In this document: in pieces, positions 6,464 through 6,572 of the stretch | Numbering within the stretch: position 1 is the stretch's first letter | Layout: each line of letters opens with the position of its first letter | Assembly: GCA_948688495.1 (NCBI GenBank) | Contig: CAPQSW010000025.1 | Location: 39,002 to 45,573, forward strand | Origin: an uncultured Lachnospiraceae bacterium | GTDB taxonomy: Bacteria > Bacillota > Clostridia > Lachnospirales > Lachnospiraceae | Direction: 5' to 3' | Length of the DNA stretch: 6,572 bases | Position numbers and translations under genes: made by a program | The notes under the pieces: generated by a model | The model's input: only the letters and a program-made list of their open reading frames with translations | The model's database searches: none | What the model was told of the DNA's origin: nothing

Positions 6464-6492
6464 ATTATAATGATATACTGACAGAAAATCAA
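6464..6492 (-). promoter_or_regulatory. Promoter of the truncated recombinase gene
   Basis: On the minus strand the -35 box TTGATT (6487-6492) is separated by 17 bases from a perfect -10 box TATAAT (6464-6469). The predicted start is near 6457, giving a leader of ~26 bases before the ATG at 6431. This is the best -10 in the window, so the broken gene is probably still transcribed. Confidence 0.75.
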
Positions 6493-6527
6493 TTGGATTT
6501 TTTGCTGTATTTTAGGGGTTTTCAGGC

Positions 6528-6572
6528 TTACCACAAGATGTCGTCCGTACGCATCTCCGCCCTTCTATATAT
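6528..6572 (-). CDS. Possible 3' end of an unidentified gene (partial)
   Basis: Entering from the right edge on the minus strand, one frame reads 14 codons (ending R-T-D-D-I-L-W) and then TAA at 6528-6530. The composition is plausible for a protein C-terminus and the orientation matches the recombinase gene 97 bases downstream. It is far too short to identify or to be sure it is coding. A competing plus-strand frame starting at ATG 6538 has no ribosome binding site at a usual distance. Confidence 0.25.
   Translation of the reverse strand: MYRRAEMRTDDILW

Noticed and set aside
6538..6572. Plus-strand gene starting at ATG 6538 and leaving the window
   Set aside because: Only 11 codons are visible and the nearest purine-rich site (AGGGG) is over 15 bases away; the opposite-strand tail is slightly more plausible and also uncertain.

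Overview
The window looks like chromosomal DNA from an anaerobic Firmicute, most likely of the Lachnospiraceae / Clostridium cluster XIVa type. This is inferred from the flavodiiron and Nfn redox genes, the strong AGGAGG-type ribosome binding sites, the near-consensus sigma-A-like promoters and the moderate GC content. It has not been checked against any database. Five genes look intact and one is broken. Coding density is high and no stretch over 300 bases lacks a gene.

Left part (about 30-3640, minus strand): a redox operon transcribed leftward in the order nfnA, nfnB, fprA. nfnA and nfnB encode the two subunits of an electron-bifurcating NADH-dependent ferredoxin:NADP+ oxidoreductase and are coupled by a TAATG overlap. 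fprA encodes a class A flavodiiron protein (O2 or NO reductase) 78 bases downstream of nfnB. A perfect 11-bp hairpin followed by a T run closes the operon. A clear promoter (TTGAAT-17-TAAAAT) precedes nfnA.

Middle (3591-3747): a 157-base divergent intergenic region with two back-to-back promoters whose -35 boxes are 25 bases apart.

Right-centre (3748-5661, plus strand): a two-gene shikimate-pathway operon. The first gene is a YdiB-like shikimate dehydrogenase (aroE). After 18 bases comes a class I-alpha DAHP synthase, the committed first enzyme of aromatic amino acid synthesis.

Right end (5658-6572, minus strand): a XerD-like tyrosine recombinase gene with a very good promoter (TTGATT-17-TATAAT). 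Its reading frame stops just after the H-x-x-R box, so the last ~40 residues, including the tyrosine nucleophile, are missing. It ends inside the stop codon of the convergent DAHP synthase gene. A lysine expected in the catalytic beta-hairpin is also replaced. This junction is the most unusual thing in the window and suggests a deletion or rearrangement breakpoint. The last ~45 bases may hold the end of another minus-strand gene.

I see no CRISPR array, insertion sequence, RNA gene or convincing novel multi-gene system. The rest is well-conserved metabolism with a few details worth checking.
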